The position numbers were made by a program, and so were the translations under genes. This document shows positions 26,066-33,941 of a stretch of DNA of 62,368 bases, in pieces (within the stretch, counting starts at the first letter, position 1; each line of letters opens with the position of its first letter). The notes under the pieces are model-generated. The model was not told where the DNA came from and searched no databases. It saw only the letters and a program-made list of their open reading frames with translations. Source of the DNA: Candidatus Limivicinus sp. (lineage in GTDB: Bacteria; Bacillota; Clostridia; Oscillospirales; Oscillospiraceae); contig JARHZW010000100.1 of the NCBI GenBank assembly GCA_029264685.1, positions 1 to 62,368 on the forward strand, written 5' to 3'.

Positions 26066-26836
26066 TCAATCTAAAAACAGCTGTCCAACCGGCTCATCAT
26101 ACCACAATCTGTTTAAATACAGCCCCTGTGGAGGCATTGTAGGCCCTGTAAGCCGTCTGTCTCCCTGCTCAAGAAGCTTTGGAATGTCTTCCGGCAGTAT
26201 CTTTCCGTAGGACGCATATACCAGCGTGCCCACAATAGCCCTGCACATATTATACAGAAAGCCGTTTGCACAGATTGAGACGGTTATTATATCTCCCTGT
26301 TTTTCCGCCTTGCACCAGTATATGGTGCGTACTGTAGTTTTTGTCTCCGTTCCGAGACTTCTTACAGCCCTGAAATCATGGGTTCCCTCAAAGCTTTTTG
26401 CCGCCGCAGTCATCTGCTCCATATTAAGCCTCTGCGGATATAAGCACACACGCTTATCCAGAAAAGGGTCTCTGATGGGGCTGTTTAATATTTTGTAGAT
26501 ATATTCCTTTTTTATGCAGGAGCCGATAGCGTTAAAATTTTCCGGTGCCTCCACTGCATCCACTACCGCAATATCACCCGGAAGACGGGCATTAACAGCC
26601 AGCGGTATTCTGTCTGCCGGAATCCGGCAGTCCGTTTTAAAATTGGCGCAATATCTCAGTGCATGAACGCCTGCATCGGTTCTGCCGCAGCCGGTCAGCT
26701 TGACCTTATGGCCGCAGACTTTCTCCAGTGCCTCTTCCATGGTCTGCGCCACGCTTATTTCGTTTTTCTGCACCTGCCAGCCGTGGTAACGGCTGCCGTC
26801 ATATTTTAAACGCAGTGCTATATTTCTTGTTGCCAT
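26066..26836 (-). CDS. truA: tRNA pseudouridine(38-40) synthase
   Basis: A 256-residue enzyme that makes pseudouridine at positions 38-40 of tRNA anticodon arms. The catalytic Asp lies in GCGRTDAGVHALRYCANF; RLKYDGSRYHGWQ and GFLYNMCRAIVGTLV are further family marks. It is three bases after ecfT, the widely conserved ecfA1-ecfA2-ecfT-truA order. No clear terminator follows. Confidence 0.96.
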   Translation of the reverse strand: MATRNIALRLKYDGSRYHGWQVQKNEISVAQTMEEALEKVCGHKVKLTGCGRTDAGVHALRYCANFKTDCRIPADRIPLAVNARLPGDIAVVDAVEAPENFNAIGSCIKKEYIYKILNSPIRDPFLDKRVCLYPQRLNMEQMTAAAKSFEGTHDFRAVRSLGTETKTTVRTIYWCKAEKQGDIITVSICANGFLYNMCRAIVGTLVYASYGKILPEDIPKLLEQGDRRLTGPTMPPQGLYLNRLWYDEPVGQLFLD

Positions 26837-26839
26837 AAA

Positions 26840-27637
26840 TTATAATCCAAATTTCTTCAAAACTATAACCACAATCAGGAAAAGAACTCCGATTGAAAGT
26901 GCCGCCCAGTCCTTTCCGGACATTACAAGCTTTTTCATCCTTGTTCTGCCCTCGCCGCCGTGGTAGCAGCGGCTCTCCATGGCAACCGCCAGTTCATCCG
27001 CTCTTCTGAACGCAGATACAAAAAGCGGCACAAGTATAGGCAGCATGGCCTTTGCACGCCTTATAATGTTTCCCGTTTCAAAATCTGCCCCCCTTGCTTT
27101 CTGGGCAGACATGATTTTATCCGTCTCCTCAATAAGCGTAGGAATAAAGCGCAGCGCCATGCTCATCATTATGGTCATTTCGTGAACAGGAACCTTTATC
27201 TTTTTGAGCGGATTTAAAAGTATCTCCAGACCGTCCGTAAGGGCCATGGGGCTTGTGGTATATGTCAGCAGAAAAGTACCGGTGACAAGCAGCGTAATAC
27301 GAAGTATCATCTTAGCCGCTCTGTCTATACCCTCCCATGTAATGATCCAGCCGGGCAGAACAGGGGTTCCCTGAGTATAAAATATATTCAGTATTCCCGT
27401 AAGGACTATAATAAATATCATGGGCTTCATGCCCTTAAAGATATTTTTAGGCTTTATTTTAGAAAGCCACATGGAAGCTGCCGTAAACACCGCCACCACA
27501 GCGTAGCCTGCCCACCCCTTTGCCTGAAAGAGCATGACTATATACAGCACCACAAGCAGCAGCTTGGTTCTGGGGTCAAGCCTGTGAACAGGGGTATCCG
27601 CCGGGAAGAACTGCCCTAAAGTAATATCCTTCAGCAT
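26840..27637 (-). CDS. ecfT: Energy-coupling factor transporter transmembrane protein EcfT
   Basis: A 265-residue membrane scaffold joining two ATPases to exchangeable substrate-binding S components for vitamins and metals. It has about five hydrophobic segments and the coupling motifs seen as AQKARGADF and SAFRRADELAVAMESRCY (the Ala-Arg-Gly pattern). It overlaps ecfA2 by seven bases. No S component is encoded nearby, so it should serve several S proteins as a group II ECF module. Confidence 0.95.
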   Translation of the reverse strand: MLKDITLGQFFPADTPVHRLDPRTKLLLVVLYIVMLFQAKGWAGYAVVAVFTAASMWLSKIKPKNIFKGMKPMIFIIVLTGILNIFYTQGTPVLPGWIITWEGIDRAAKMILRITLLVTGTFLLTYTTSPMALTDGLEILLNPLKKIKVPVHEMTIMMSMALRFIPTLIEETDKIMSAQKARGADFETGNIIRRAKAMLPILVPLFVSAFRRADELAVAMESRCYHGGEGRTRMKKLVMSGKDWAALSIGVLFLIVVIVLKKFGL

Positions 27638-28491
27638 TTTCCCGCCCCCTTAACCTGAAGCACGGCTTTTTTCAGCTGCTCATGGGTGTAAACGGAGCGT
27701 GGGATATCAATTCCCCGCTGTCTGAGCGCCATTGCAACAGCTGTTGGTCTCGGAACTGCCAGACCTATCTTGATAAGCTCCTCCGGCTGAGAAAACACCT
27801 GCTCCGGAGTGCCGTCCATTTTTATGCTGCCGTGGTCAAACACCAGAATACGCTGGGCAAATTCCGCCGCATCATCCATATTGTGGCTGACAACAATAAC
27901 CGTGGCACCGCTTATTTCACGGTAGCGCTTTATATTGTCCATTATCTGGCGGCAGCCTGCCGGATCTAGGCCTGCGGTAGGTTCATCCAGAATAAGCACT
28001 CCCGGACGCATTGCCATAACACCGGCTATTGCGATCCTGCGCTTCTGACCGCCCGAAAGCTCCAGAGGCGATTTTTCAAAAAGCTCCTCCGAAACTCCGG
28101 TAAACTCAGCTGCTTCCCGTACCCGCTCGTCAACTTCTTTTTCGCTCAGCCCCATATTTTTCGGGCCGAAGGCAATGTCCGCATATACGGTTTCCTCAAA
28201 AAGCTGGTATTCAGGGTATTGGAAAACAAGGCTTACCTGCCATTTCACATCACGCCTTGACTGCTTGCTTTCGTTTATATCCCTGCCATCCACGAGTATC
28301 CTGCCGGAGCTTGGTTCCAGCAAGGCGTTGAGATGCTGGATAAAGGTGGATTTTCCTGACCCCGTATGCCCTATAAGACCTACGAACTGTCCGTGGGGAA
28401 TAACAAGGTTAATATTTTCTATTGCTGTTTTTTCAAACGGAGTATCCATGCTGTATGTGTGGCATAAATTCTCCACTCTGATTTCTGCCAT
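27631..28491 (-). CDS. ecfA2: ECF transporter ATPase EcfA2
   Basis: A 286-residue ABC ATPase: Walker A GHTGSGKST, signature LSGGQKRRIAIAGV, Walker B VLILDEPTAGLDP, and a switch His in VVSHNMDD. The track ORF starts at 28542, but the ATG at 28491 has AGAGGA upstream and begins the conserved MAEIRVENL. It follows ecfA1 by 11 bases and forms a heterodimer with it. Confidence 0.95.
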   Translation of the reverse strand: MAEIRVENLCHTYSMDTPFEKTAIENINLVIPHGQFVGLIGHTGSGKSTFIQHLNALLEPSSGRILVDGRDINESKQSRRDVKWQVSLVFQYPEYQLFEETVYADIAFGPKNMGLSEKEVDERVREAAEFTGVSEELFEKSPLELSGGQKRRIAIAGVMAMRPGVLILDEPTAGLDPAGCRQIMDNIKRYREISGATVIVVSHNMDDAAEFAQRILVFDHGSIKMDGTPEQVFSQPEELIKIGLAVPRPTAVAMALRQRGIDIPRSVYTHEQLKKAVLQVKGAGKC

Positions 28492-28502
28492 TCTGTTTCC
28501 TC

Positions 28503-29342
28503 TTATATTTTTCTTAGTGCCGCCGCAATTGCATCGGCGCATGAATCCACATCCAATGCGTCCAAAGGCAGTCTCATTCCCTCAAGATTAAGCTCATACA
28601 TAAGCCGTGTTGTCTCCGGAACATCAAGTCCCTCGCTCTGCATAAGCTCCACCTGAGAAAACACGGCTCCGGGTTTTCCGTCGGCTATAACAACACCGTT
28701 TGACATTACAATAAGCCTGTCCGCATTTATGCACTCGTCCATATGGTGCGTAATCAGCACCACCGTCATTCCATGCTCACGGCAAAGCTTTGTAATACTC
28801 TCTATAACCTCCCGTCTGCCCTGAGGGTCGAGCATTGCGGTAGGTTCGTCCAGAACGATAATTTCCGGCTCCATAGCGATAACGCCGGCTATGGCAACTC
28901 TCTGCTTCTGACCGCCGGAGAGCAGGTGAGGCGCATGAAGTCTGTATTCGTACATTCCCACCATTTTAAGGGCATTGTCAACCCTTTTTCTTATCTCTTC
29001 CATTGGTACTCCCAGATTTTCGGGAGCAAAGGCCACGTCATCCTCCACAACATTTGCAACTATCTGGTTGTCGGGATTTTGAAATACCATGCCCACGGAG
29101 CGCCTTACCTCTAAAAGCCTGTCCTCGTCCGATGTATCTGTATCTTTAACGTAGACCTTGCCCTCAGTAGGCGTAAGTATGGCGTTCATATGCTTTGCAA
29201 GCGTAGATTTTCCGGAGCCGTTATGCCCCAGTACCGCCACAAAGCTGCCTTTTTCTATTTCCAGATTTATCCCTTTAAGCGTCTCGATGTCATCATCGGG
29301 ATAAGTGTAATGCACATCTTTAAAGCTAATTACCGAATTCAA
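28503..29342 (-). CDS. ecfA1: ECF transporter ATPase EcfA1, TTG start
   Basis: A 279-residue ABC ATPase: Walker A GHNGSGKST, signature LSGGQKQRVAIAGV, Walker B IIVLDEPTAMLDP, switch His in LITHHMDE. The 366-codon track ORF runs back into the methyltransferase gene and has no ATG near the conserved start. A TTG at 29342 has GAGAGGA upstream at eight bases and gives LNSVISFKDVHYTYP, so I take it as the start. Its ATPase core looks complete. Confidence 0.94.
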   Translation of the reverse strand: MNSVISFKDVHYTYPDDDIETLKGINLEIEKGSFVAVLGHNGSGKSTLAKHMNAILTPTEGKVYVKDTDTSDEDRLLEVRRSVGMVFQNPDNQIVANVVEDDVAFAPENLGVPMEEIRKRVDNALKMVGMYEYRLHAPHLLSGGQKQRVAIAGVIAMEPEIIVLDEPTAMLDPQGRREVIESITKLCREHGMTVVLITHHMDECINADRLIVMSNGVVIADGKPGAVFSQVELMQSEGLDVPETTRLMYELNLEGMRLPLDALDVDSCADAIAAALRKI

Positions 29343-29356
29343 ATCTAAATCCTCTC

Positions 29357-30217
29357 TCAGCGCTCCCAGCGGCAGGTTGCACCGCAGGGCAGATACAGCC
29401 CGCTCTCCGTTACGGGAAGCGCCAGCTCCTGACTGTCGGATCTGCCGCCGAATTTTTTTGTAAATATACTCTCCGCAACATAGGACAAAACAGAGGGTGA
29501 AAGACCGGTAGTATAGGAATTTATAATAACAAAAAGAGGGTTGTCTGACAGAACATCTGCACACAGAGAAACAAAGGGCCAGAGATTCTGCTCCAGTTTC
29601 CACACCTCACCGCCGGGGCCTCTGCCATAAGACGGCGGGTCCATAATAATGGCGTCATAACGGTGTCCCCTGCGTATCTCTCTCTCCACGAACTTGGCGC
29701 AGTCATCAACTATCCAGCGGATAGGTGCATCCGAAAGGCCGGATGAAGCGGCATTTTCCTTGCCCCAGCTTACCATTCCCTTGGCTGCATCCACATGGCA
29801 CACGCTGGCCCCTGCCTTTGCACAGGCAACGGTAGCCCCGCCAGTATATGCAAAAAGGTTCAGCACATTTATATGCCGTCCTGCATTTTTGATTTTATCC
29901 ATAGCCCAGTCCCAGTTGGCAGCCTGTTCGGGGAAAATGCCGGTGTGCTTAAAATTCATGGGTTTTACATTAAACGTAAGCTCGCCGTAATGCACCTGCC
30001 AGTTCTGAGGCAGCTTTCCCTTGTCCCAGCTGCCGCCGCCGCTTTTTGAGCGGCTGTACTCGGCGTCACGCCTGTACCACAATTTATTTTTTCTCGGGGT
30101 ATCCCATATAGCCTGAGGATCCGGACGAACCAGATAATAGTCTCCCCATCTTTCCAGTTTTTCACCCTTTGAGCAGTCTATAAGCTCAAAATCCTGCCAT
30201 TTATCCGAAAGCCACAT
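29357..30217 (-). CDS. SAM-dependent methyltransferase, RlmI/COG1092-like
   Basis: A 286-residue class I methyltransferase. The nucleotide-binding region is NLFAYTGGATVACAKAGASVCHVDAAKGMVSW and the catalytic segment is IIMDPPSYGRGPGGEVW, as in RlmI-type 23S rRNA cytosine methyltransferases. The PUA domain of RlmI is missing. It is therefore related but may modify another RNA. The ATG at 30217 has GGTGAAG upstream. It heads the transcript that continues into ecfA1-ecfA2-ecfT-truA. Confidence 0.82.
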   Translation of the reverse strand: MWLSDKWQDFELIDCSKGEKLERWGDYYLVRPDPQAIWDTPRKNKLWYRRDAEYSRSKSGGGSWDKGKLPQNWQVHYGELTFNVKPMNFKHTGIFPEQAANWDWAMDKIKNAGRHINVLNLFAYTGGATVACAKAGASVCHVDAAKGMVSWGKENAASSGLSDAPIRWIVDDCAKFVEREIRRGHRYDAIIMDPPSYGRGPGGEVWKLEQNLWPFVSLCADVLSDNPLFVIINSYTTGLSPSVLSYVAESIFTKKFGGRSDSQELALPVTESGLYLPCGATCRWER

Positions 30218-30255
30218 AATATCTTCACCAATTTCTTTACATATTAAATCATCAT

Positions 30256-30284
30256 ATTTTAACATCAAAAGCACCGCAGGTCAA
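30256..30284 (-). promoter_or_regulatory. Promoter of methyltransferase-ecf-truA operon
   Basis: On the minus strand TTGACC, 17 bp, TAAAAT. Confidence 0.7.
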
Positions 30285-30304
30285 CCTAAAAGCCCCTTTG
30301 TCAA

Positions 30305-30349
30305 TAAAAAAGGCCTCGGAATTTCCTGCCTTTAAAGGAAATTCCGAGG
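30305..30349 (-). terminator. Terminator after the permuted binding-protein gene
   Basis: cctcggaatttcct pairs perfectly with aggaaattccgagg around an eight-base loop, followed on the minus strand by CCTTTTTTATTG. Confidence 0.9.
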
Positions 30350-30360
30350 TACTTTACACA

Positions 30361-31161
30361 TCAATGTGCATTATAGTAGTAAATTGCCGTACTGTCTGTA
30401 AGAACTGTGTCACAGCGGCCCGAAAACAGATAACTGAAGCACTCGGTGGTGCCTCCTGCAAGTCTGGTAATCTGGCCCATTCTGTTGGACAGCTTCTCGT
30501 CAGTGTTGAGAGCCTCAAGAGCCTCCGGAGTGGAGCTCATAACCATTTTCTTACCCGAAAGCATAAGCTTATTCCATATAAGGCTGCCGTCTCTGGCAGC
30601 TATTACAATATCGTTGTGGACATAAGGACCGTACTGGAAAACTCTGCCTTTATCTATATCCTCCTGATTTATGGCAATGCCGCCCCACGCACAGTCAATA
30701 TTTCCTGAGGACAGCTCCACATACACATTTTCTTTCTCTATCGGCTGGATTTTCAGATTCCAGCCCAGTCGCTCGCAAACCGCAATGGCCAGCTCCACAT
30801 CGTGGCCCCAGTATTCGCCGTTTGCAATGTACGCCATAGGAAATGAGTTTATATCAACACCGATGATAAAATCTCTTGGCTCGGGCATACCTACTTTTTC
30901 CAGCGCCCTTGCATTCTTCTTGAAGTTTATAATCTTGCTTCCAAACCATTTCGATGAAAGCTCTGCCACTTTTCCTTCTGCCGTTAAAGTTTCAATAGCC
31001 GCAATAACATAAGCTGCCGTAGGGTCTCCGGTTCTGAAGCCCAGAGAGTAATCCTGCTCCACCAGAGTCTGCACCACCTTAACGCCGTAAGAGCCGCCTC
31101 CGCAGCCTGCGGCGCTCAGGCAAATACAGACTGCAAGCAATATACATAAAGTTTTTTTCAT
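30361..31161 (-). CDS. Solute-binding lipoprotein (SBP_bac_3 type) with apparently circularly permuted domain order
   Basis: A 266-residue lipoprotein with a signal ending SAAGC (Cys20). The family is that of amino-acid-binding proteins, but the order is wrong. Residues 24-75 (VKVVQTLVEQDYSLGFRTGD to GKVAELSSKWFG) match what normally forms the extreme C-terminus. Only after a linker does the usual N-terminal lobe begin (FIIGVDINSFPMAYIANGE, GHDVELAIAVCERLGW, SGNIDCAWGGIAIN). The protein then stops at GRCDTVLTDSTAIYYYNAH, exactly where the normal C-terminal segment would follow. All parts of the fold seem present once. No ABC permease or ATPase is adjacent. It is 22 bases after the serine hydrolase gene and likely co-transcribed. 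Confidence 0.8.
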   Translation of the reverse strand: MKKTLCILLAVCICLSAAGCGGGSYGVKVVQTLVEQDYSLGFRTGDPTAAYVIAAIETLTAEGKVAELSSKWFGSKIINFKKNARALEKVGMPEPRDFIIGVDINSFPMAYIANGEYWGHDVELAIAVCERLGWNLKIQPIEKENVYVELSSGNIDCAWGGIAINQEDIDKGRVFQYGPYVHNDIVIAARDGSLIWNKLMLSGKKMVMSSTPEALEALNTDEKLSNRMGQITRLAGGTTECFSYLFSGRCDTVLTDSTAIYYYNAH

Positions 31162-31183
31162 ACAATTCCACCAGTTTTATTTT

Positions 31184-32425
31184 TTAATGTTTAGGCTGAT
31201 ATTTATCCTTCGAGGTTTTGCTCACGGTTTTTTTCTTCTCAGGAATTTTTGCGGTTCTCTCCTCTGCTCTTTCCCTTCTGCCTTTTTTCTTCATAACCGC
31301 TGACAAAAGGACAGCCGCCACGGCAGCAGCACCCGGTACACCCGCAATCACAAGAGCTTTTTTAGCAAAGGAACCCTTCTTTTCCGTGGTTTCCTTATTT
31401 TCTGGTGCAGGATTTTGCTGTTGGGTCTGTGGCTGCTCCTGCTCCGGTTTTTCCTGCTCTTCCTGTTTTTCCTCTTCCGCTTTTCTCTGCTCTTCCTGAG
31501 CCTTTCTCTCCTCTTCTGCCTTTCTCTGTTCTTCCTCTGCCCTGGCTTTTTCAAATGCATCCAGCTTTTCGTCAAGCGCAAGGGTGTACTCCTCAAAAAT
31601 CGGGGCAAAGCCGGCAATCAGATCGTCGTTCAGGCCCATCTGCTCGGTCATAACCACAAGTATAAAGGGATTCGGCGTGTAAACTATTCCGGCGGTGTGG
31701 CTGAAAGCCTTGTTGCTTCTGTCCACAAGCGCCCCGTATTTCTGGGCAATTTCATACTTGCCGCCCAGTGTTCGGTTAAAATATGTATCAGGCTGCGCCT
31801 GTTTCAGACATTCGATAATATTCGGGAAGCGCTCGTTTTCAAAATACAGAGTTTTCATAACGTCCGTCATGAATCGGGCATTAAAATAGCTGTAATCATA
31901 AAAGTTATCCACATAATCCTCTTTTGGCATATCTGAATATCTCTGGTACAGCTCTCTGACCTTTTTGTTTCCCTCAGGAGTTTCATACGGTACATCGGCT
32001 ATATAATTCATGGTAAGGTGGCCGTAATCATTATTGGAGTAGACCAGAACCAGCTTTTCAAGTTCCGAAAGTTTCATACCTCTTATATCGGAATCCTGAG
32101 TCAGCTTTCCGGCGTGCTCACCCTCTGCCATAATCATAAAAAGGGGCACTTTATACATACTTGCGCTGTAATACCACTTATCTCCGTTGTAAAGCCATGT
32201 GTCTCCGGTAGCAGTATAGCAGTAGCCTATGCTTATGTTGTCCTTGTTCAGGTTTTTGGACGCTATATAATCTTCAAGCTTTTGCTGAAGCTCCTGTCCG
32301 TCTATAATGCTCTCCTGTGGGCTTTCAGGCTCTTCTGCGAATGCGGCGGTAAGCGGCAGAACAAATACCATGCAGAGCATAAGGCATATTGAGGTTTTAA
32401 ATATTTTTGAAACTCGTTTCAACAC
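31184..32425 (-). CDS. Membrane-anchored serine hydrolase, class A beta-lactamase fold
   Basis: 413 residues. An N-terminal signal peptide ends near AFA-EE. The beta-lactamase-like domain shows SMYK (nucleophile Ser and Lys) near residue 90, a YSNND that fits the SxN motif, and HTAGIVY in place of KTG. A long Glu/Arg/Lys/Gln-rich coiled coil (EEQRKAEEERK repeats) follows, then Pro/Gln-rich linker, a membrane helix (ALVIAGVPGAAAVAAVLLSAVM) and a basic tail. The catalytic domain is thus held outside the cell on a stalk. Start is GTG at 32425 with AGGAG, or TTG one codon later. It may cut peptidoglycan or cell-wall peptides; a true antibiotic role is doubtful. Confidence 0.8.
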   Translation of the reverse strand: MLKRVSKIFKTSICLMLCMVFVLPLTAAFAEEPESPQESIIDGQELQQKLEDYIASKNLNKDNISIGYCYTATGDTWLYNGDKWYYSASMYKVPLFMIMAEGEHAGKLTQDSDIRGMKLSELEKLVLVYSNNDYGHLTMNYIADVPYETPEGNKKVRELYQRYSDMPKEDYVDNFYDYSYFNARFMTDVMKTLYFENERFPNIIECLKQAQPDTYFNRTLGGKYEIAQKYGALVDRSNKAFSHTAGIVYTPNPFILVVMTEQMGLNDDLIAGFAPIFEEYTLALDEKLDAFEKARAEEEQRKAEEERKAQEEQRKAEEEKQEEQEKPEQEQPQTQQQNPAPENKETTEKKGSFAKKALVIAGVPGAAAVAAVLLSAVMKKKGRRERAEERTAKIPEKKKTVSKTSKDKYQPKH

Positions 32426-32454
32426 TAAATCTCCTGAAGCTATATTTGTTTTTA

Positions 32455-32483
32455 AGAATACAGAATATTTCACACTAAATCAA
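32455..32483 (-). promoter_or_regulatory. Promoter of serine hydrolase and permuted SBP
   Basis: On the minus strand TTGATT, 17 bp, TATTCT. Confidence 0.65.
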
Positions 32484-32511
32484 GCTGATTTCCATAAATT
32501 ACTTACGAATT

Positions 32512-33819
32512 TCAGAAAATCTCAATTTCTTCTCCCTGCCGTCTCACGGCGCTGCCGAAGAAATATTCAGCAGCTTTTATAAGGTACGCCGTATCGTCCG
32601 CACCGGCAGTCTCATATGCCGAATGCATTGCCAGCTGAGGAAGACCGATGTCCACGGAATCTATGGACACATGGGCAGAGCTTATATTTCCCAGTGTAGA
32701 GCCGCCGGGCATATCAGCTCTGTTGGTGTAGCTCTGCACAGGTACTTCCGCCCTGCCGCATATTTCGCTGAAAACAGCGGCAGAAACCCCATCCGTGGTG
32801 TACTTTTGATTTGCGTTATGCTTAATGACTATGCCCCTGTTCATTTTAGGTCTGTCATTTCTGTCCGCAAGTTCAGGATGGTTGGGGTGAACGGCGTGGG
32901 CATTATCGGCAGACACCATAAAGCTCTGGTTCAGGGCACGGAGATAATCGCCCCTGTTCATACCCTGCTTTTCGCATATGCGGCTCAGAGTATCTTCAAG
33001 AAAGCTGGAATCCGCTCCCTGTTTTGTACCGCTGCCCACTTCTTCATTGTCGAATATGCACAGCACCGGCACGCTGTTTCCGTTCTCAGCTTTCAGGAAG
33101 CCCTGCAAGCAGGAGAAAGCGCACTGTAAATCATCCAGTCTGGGTGCTGAAATGTATTCAAGGTTAGCCCCCCACTGAGTTCCCTTGTCACGGCAGTAGG
33201 TGAACATATCATAGGAGACAATATTTTCTTTTTCCGCCTCTGCGGCCTCTGCCAGAATATCTTCAAAGCTCATTTTACCGTCTGCGCCGGAAAACAGCGG
33301 CAGCATATCCACATTTGCGTTGTAGCTCTTGCCGTCGTTTGCGCTTCTGTCCATATGAATGGCCACATTTGGTATCATTACAAGGTCTCTGTCAATATTT
33401 ACAAGCTTTGAGCGGAGCTTTCCGTTCTGCTTTACAAGAACTCTGCCTGCAAGGGACAAGGGTCTGTCAAGCCAGCTTGAGCAGATCATGCCGCCGTATC
33501 TTTCACAGTTTAGCTGAATGTACTCCCCCGCCGCTTTGACAGCAGGCCGGAATTTGACCTTAAAGCAGGGAGAATCCCCGTGGGCCGCCATAATCATAAA
33601 GCCTCTGAAATGATTTTCAGGCAGTTTGAAAGCTATAACGGAAGAACCGTTTCTGCGGGTGAAATATTTTCCTCCCCCTGCAATCGTCCAGTCCTCGCCC
33701 TCGTAAAGCTCGGTAAAGCCCTGAGCTTTCAGGGCTTCTGCGGTGTTTTCCGCTGCGTGCCATGCGGTAGGACTTTTTTCTATAAAATCAAACAGCTGTT
33801 CATTTATATTTTTATTCAT
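32512..33819 (-). CDS. M18 family aminopeptidase
   Basis: A 435-residue cytosolic zinc aminopeptidase that removes acidic or neutral N-terminal residues. The metal ligands lie in MAAHGDSPCFKVK, the CIFDNEEVGSGTKQGADSSF segment (catalytic Glu) and SADNAHAVHPNHPE, with a final His in DIGLPQLAMHSAYE. Family length is normal. The ATG at 33819 has GAGG nine bases upstream. Its promoter shares its -35 box with the divergent oligoendopeptidase gene. Confidence 0.93.
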   Translation of the reverse strand: MNKNINEQLFDFIEKSPTAWHAAENTAEALKAQGFTELYEGEDWTIAGGGKYFTRRNGSSVIAFKLPENHFRGFMIMAAHGDSPCFKVKFRPAVKAAGEYIQLNCERYGGMICSSWLDRPLSLAGRVLVKQNGKLRSKLVNIDRDLVMIPNVAIHMDRSANDGKSYNANVDMLPLFSGADGKMSFEDILAEAAEAEKENIVSYDMFTYCRDKGTQWGANLEYISAPRLDDLQCAFSCLQGFLKAENGNSVPVLCIFDNEEVGSGTKQGADSSFLEDTLSRICEKQGMNRGDYLRALNQSFMVSADNAHAVHPNHPELADRNDRPKMNRGIVIKHNANQKYTTDGVSAAVFSEICGRAEVPVQSYTNRADMPGGSTLGNISSAHVSIDSVDIGLPQLAMHSAYETAGADDTAYLIKAAEYFFGSAVRRQGEEIEIF

Positions 33820-33854
33820 GACCTTTAACCTCTTTTTCAATTCACAATGTTTTT

Positions 33855-33883
33855 ATTATAACACAGCTTTTACACGATTGCAA
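33855..33883 (-). promoter_or_regulatory. Promoter of the M18 aminopeptidase gene
   Basis: On the minus strand TTGCAA, 17 bp, TATAAT. The -35 hexamer at 33878-33883 is a palindrome and also serves the plus-strand promoter. Confidence 0.75.
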
Positions 33884-33906
33884 AAGAAGAGATAATATAG
33901 TATAGT
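33878..33906 (+). promoter_or_regulatory. Promoter of the M3 oligoendopeptidase gene
   Basis: TTGCAA, 17 bp, TATAGT, using the same palindromic -35 hexamer as the opposite promoter. Confidence 0.7.
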
Positions 33907-33941
33907 TAAACCAATCTAATTTTTACCAAGGAGGTATTAAA

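Noticed and set aside
29343-29603. 87-codon N-terminal extension of EcfA1 in the ORF track
   Set aside because: It overlaps the methyltransferase gene in another frame and has no family similarity; the ABC domain begins at the TTG start.
29343-30300. Vitamin riboswitch upstream of the ECF genes
   Set aside because: The operon leader is short and the ecf genes follow a coding gene; no riboswitch-like fold is evident. Group II ECF modules usually lack one.
31348-31936. Low-complexity ORFs in several frames
   Set aside because: They come from the repetitive Glu/Lys/Arg/Gln codons of the serine hydrolase stalk read in other frames.
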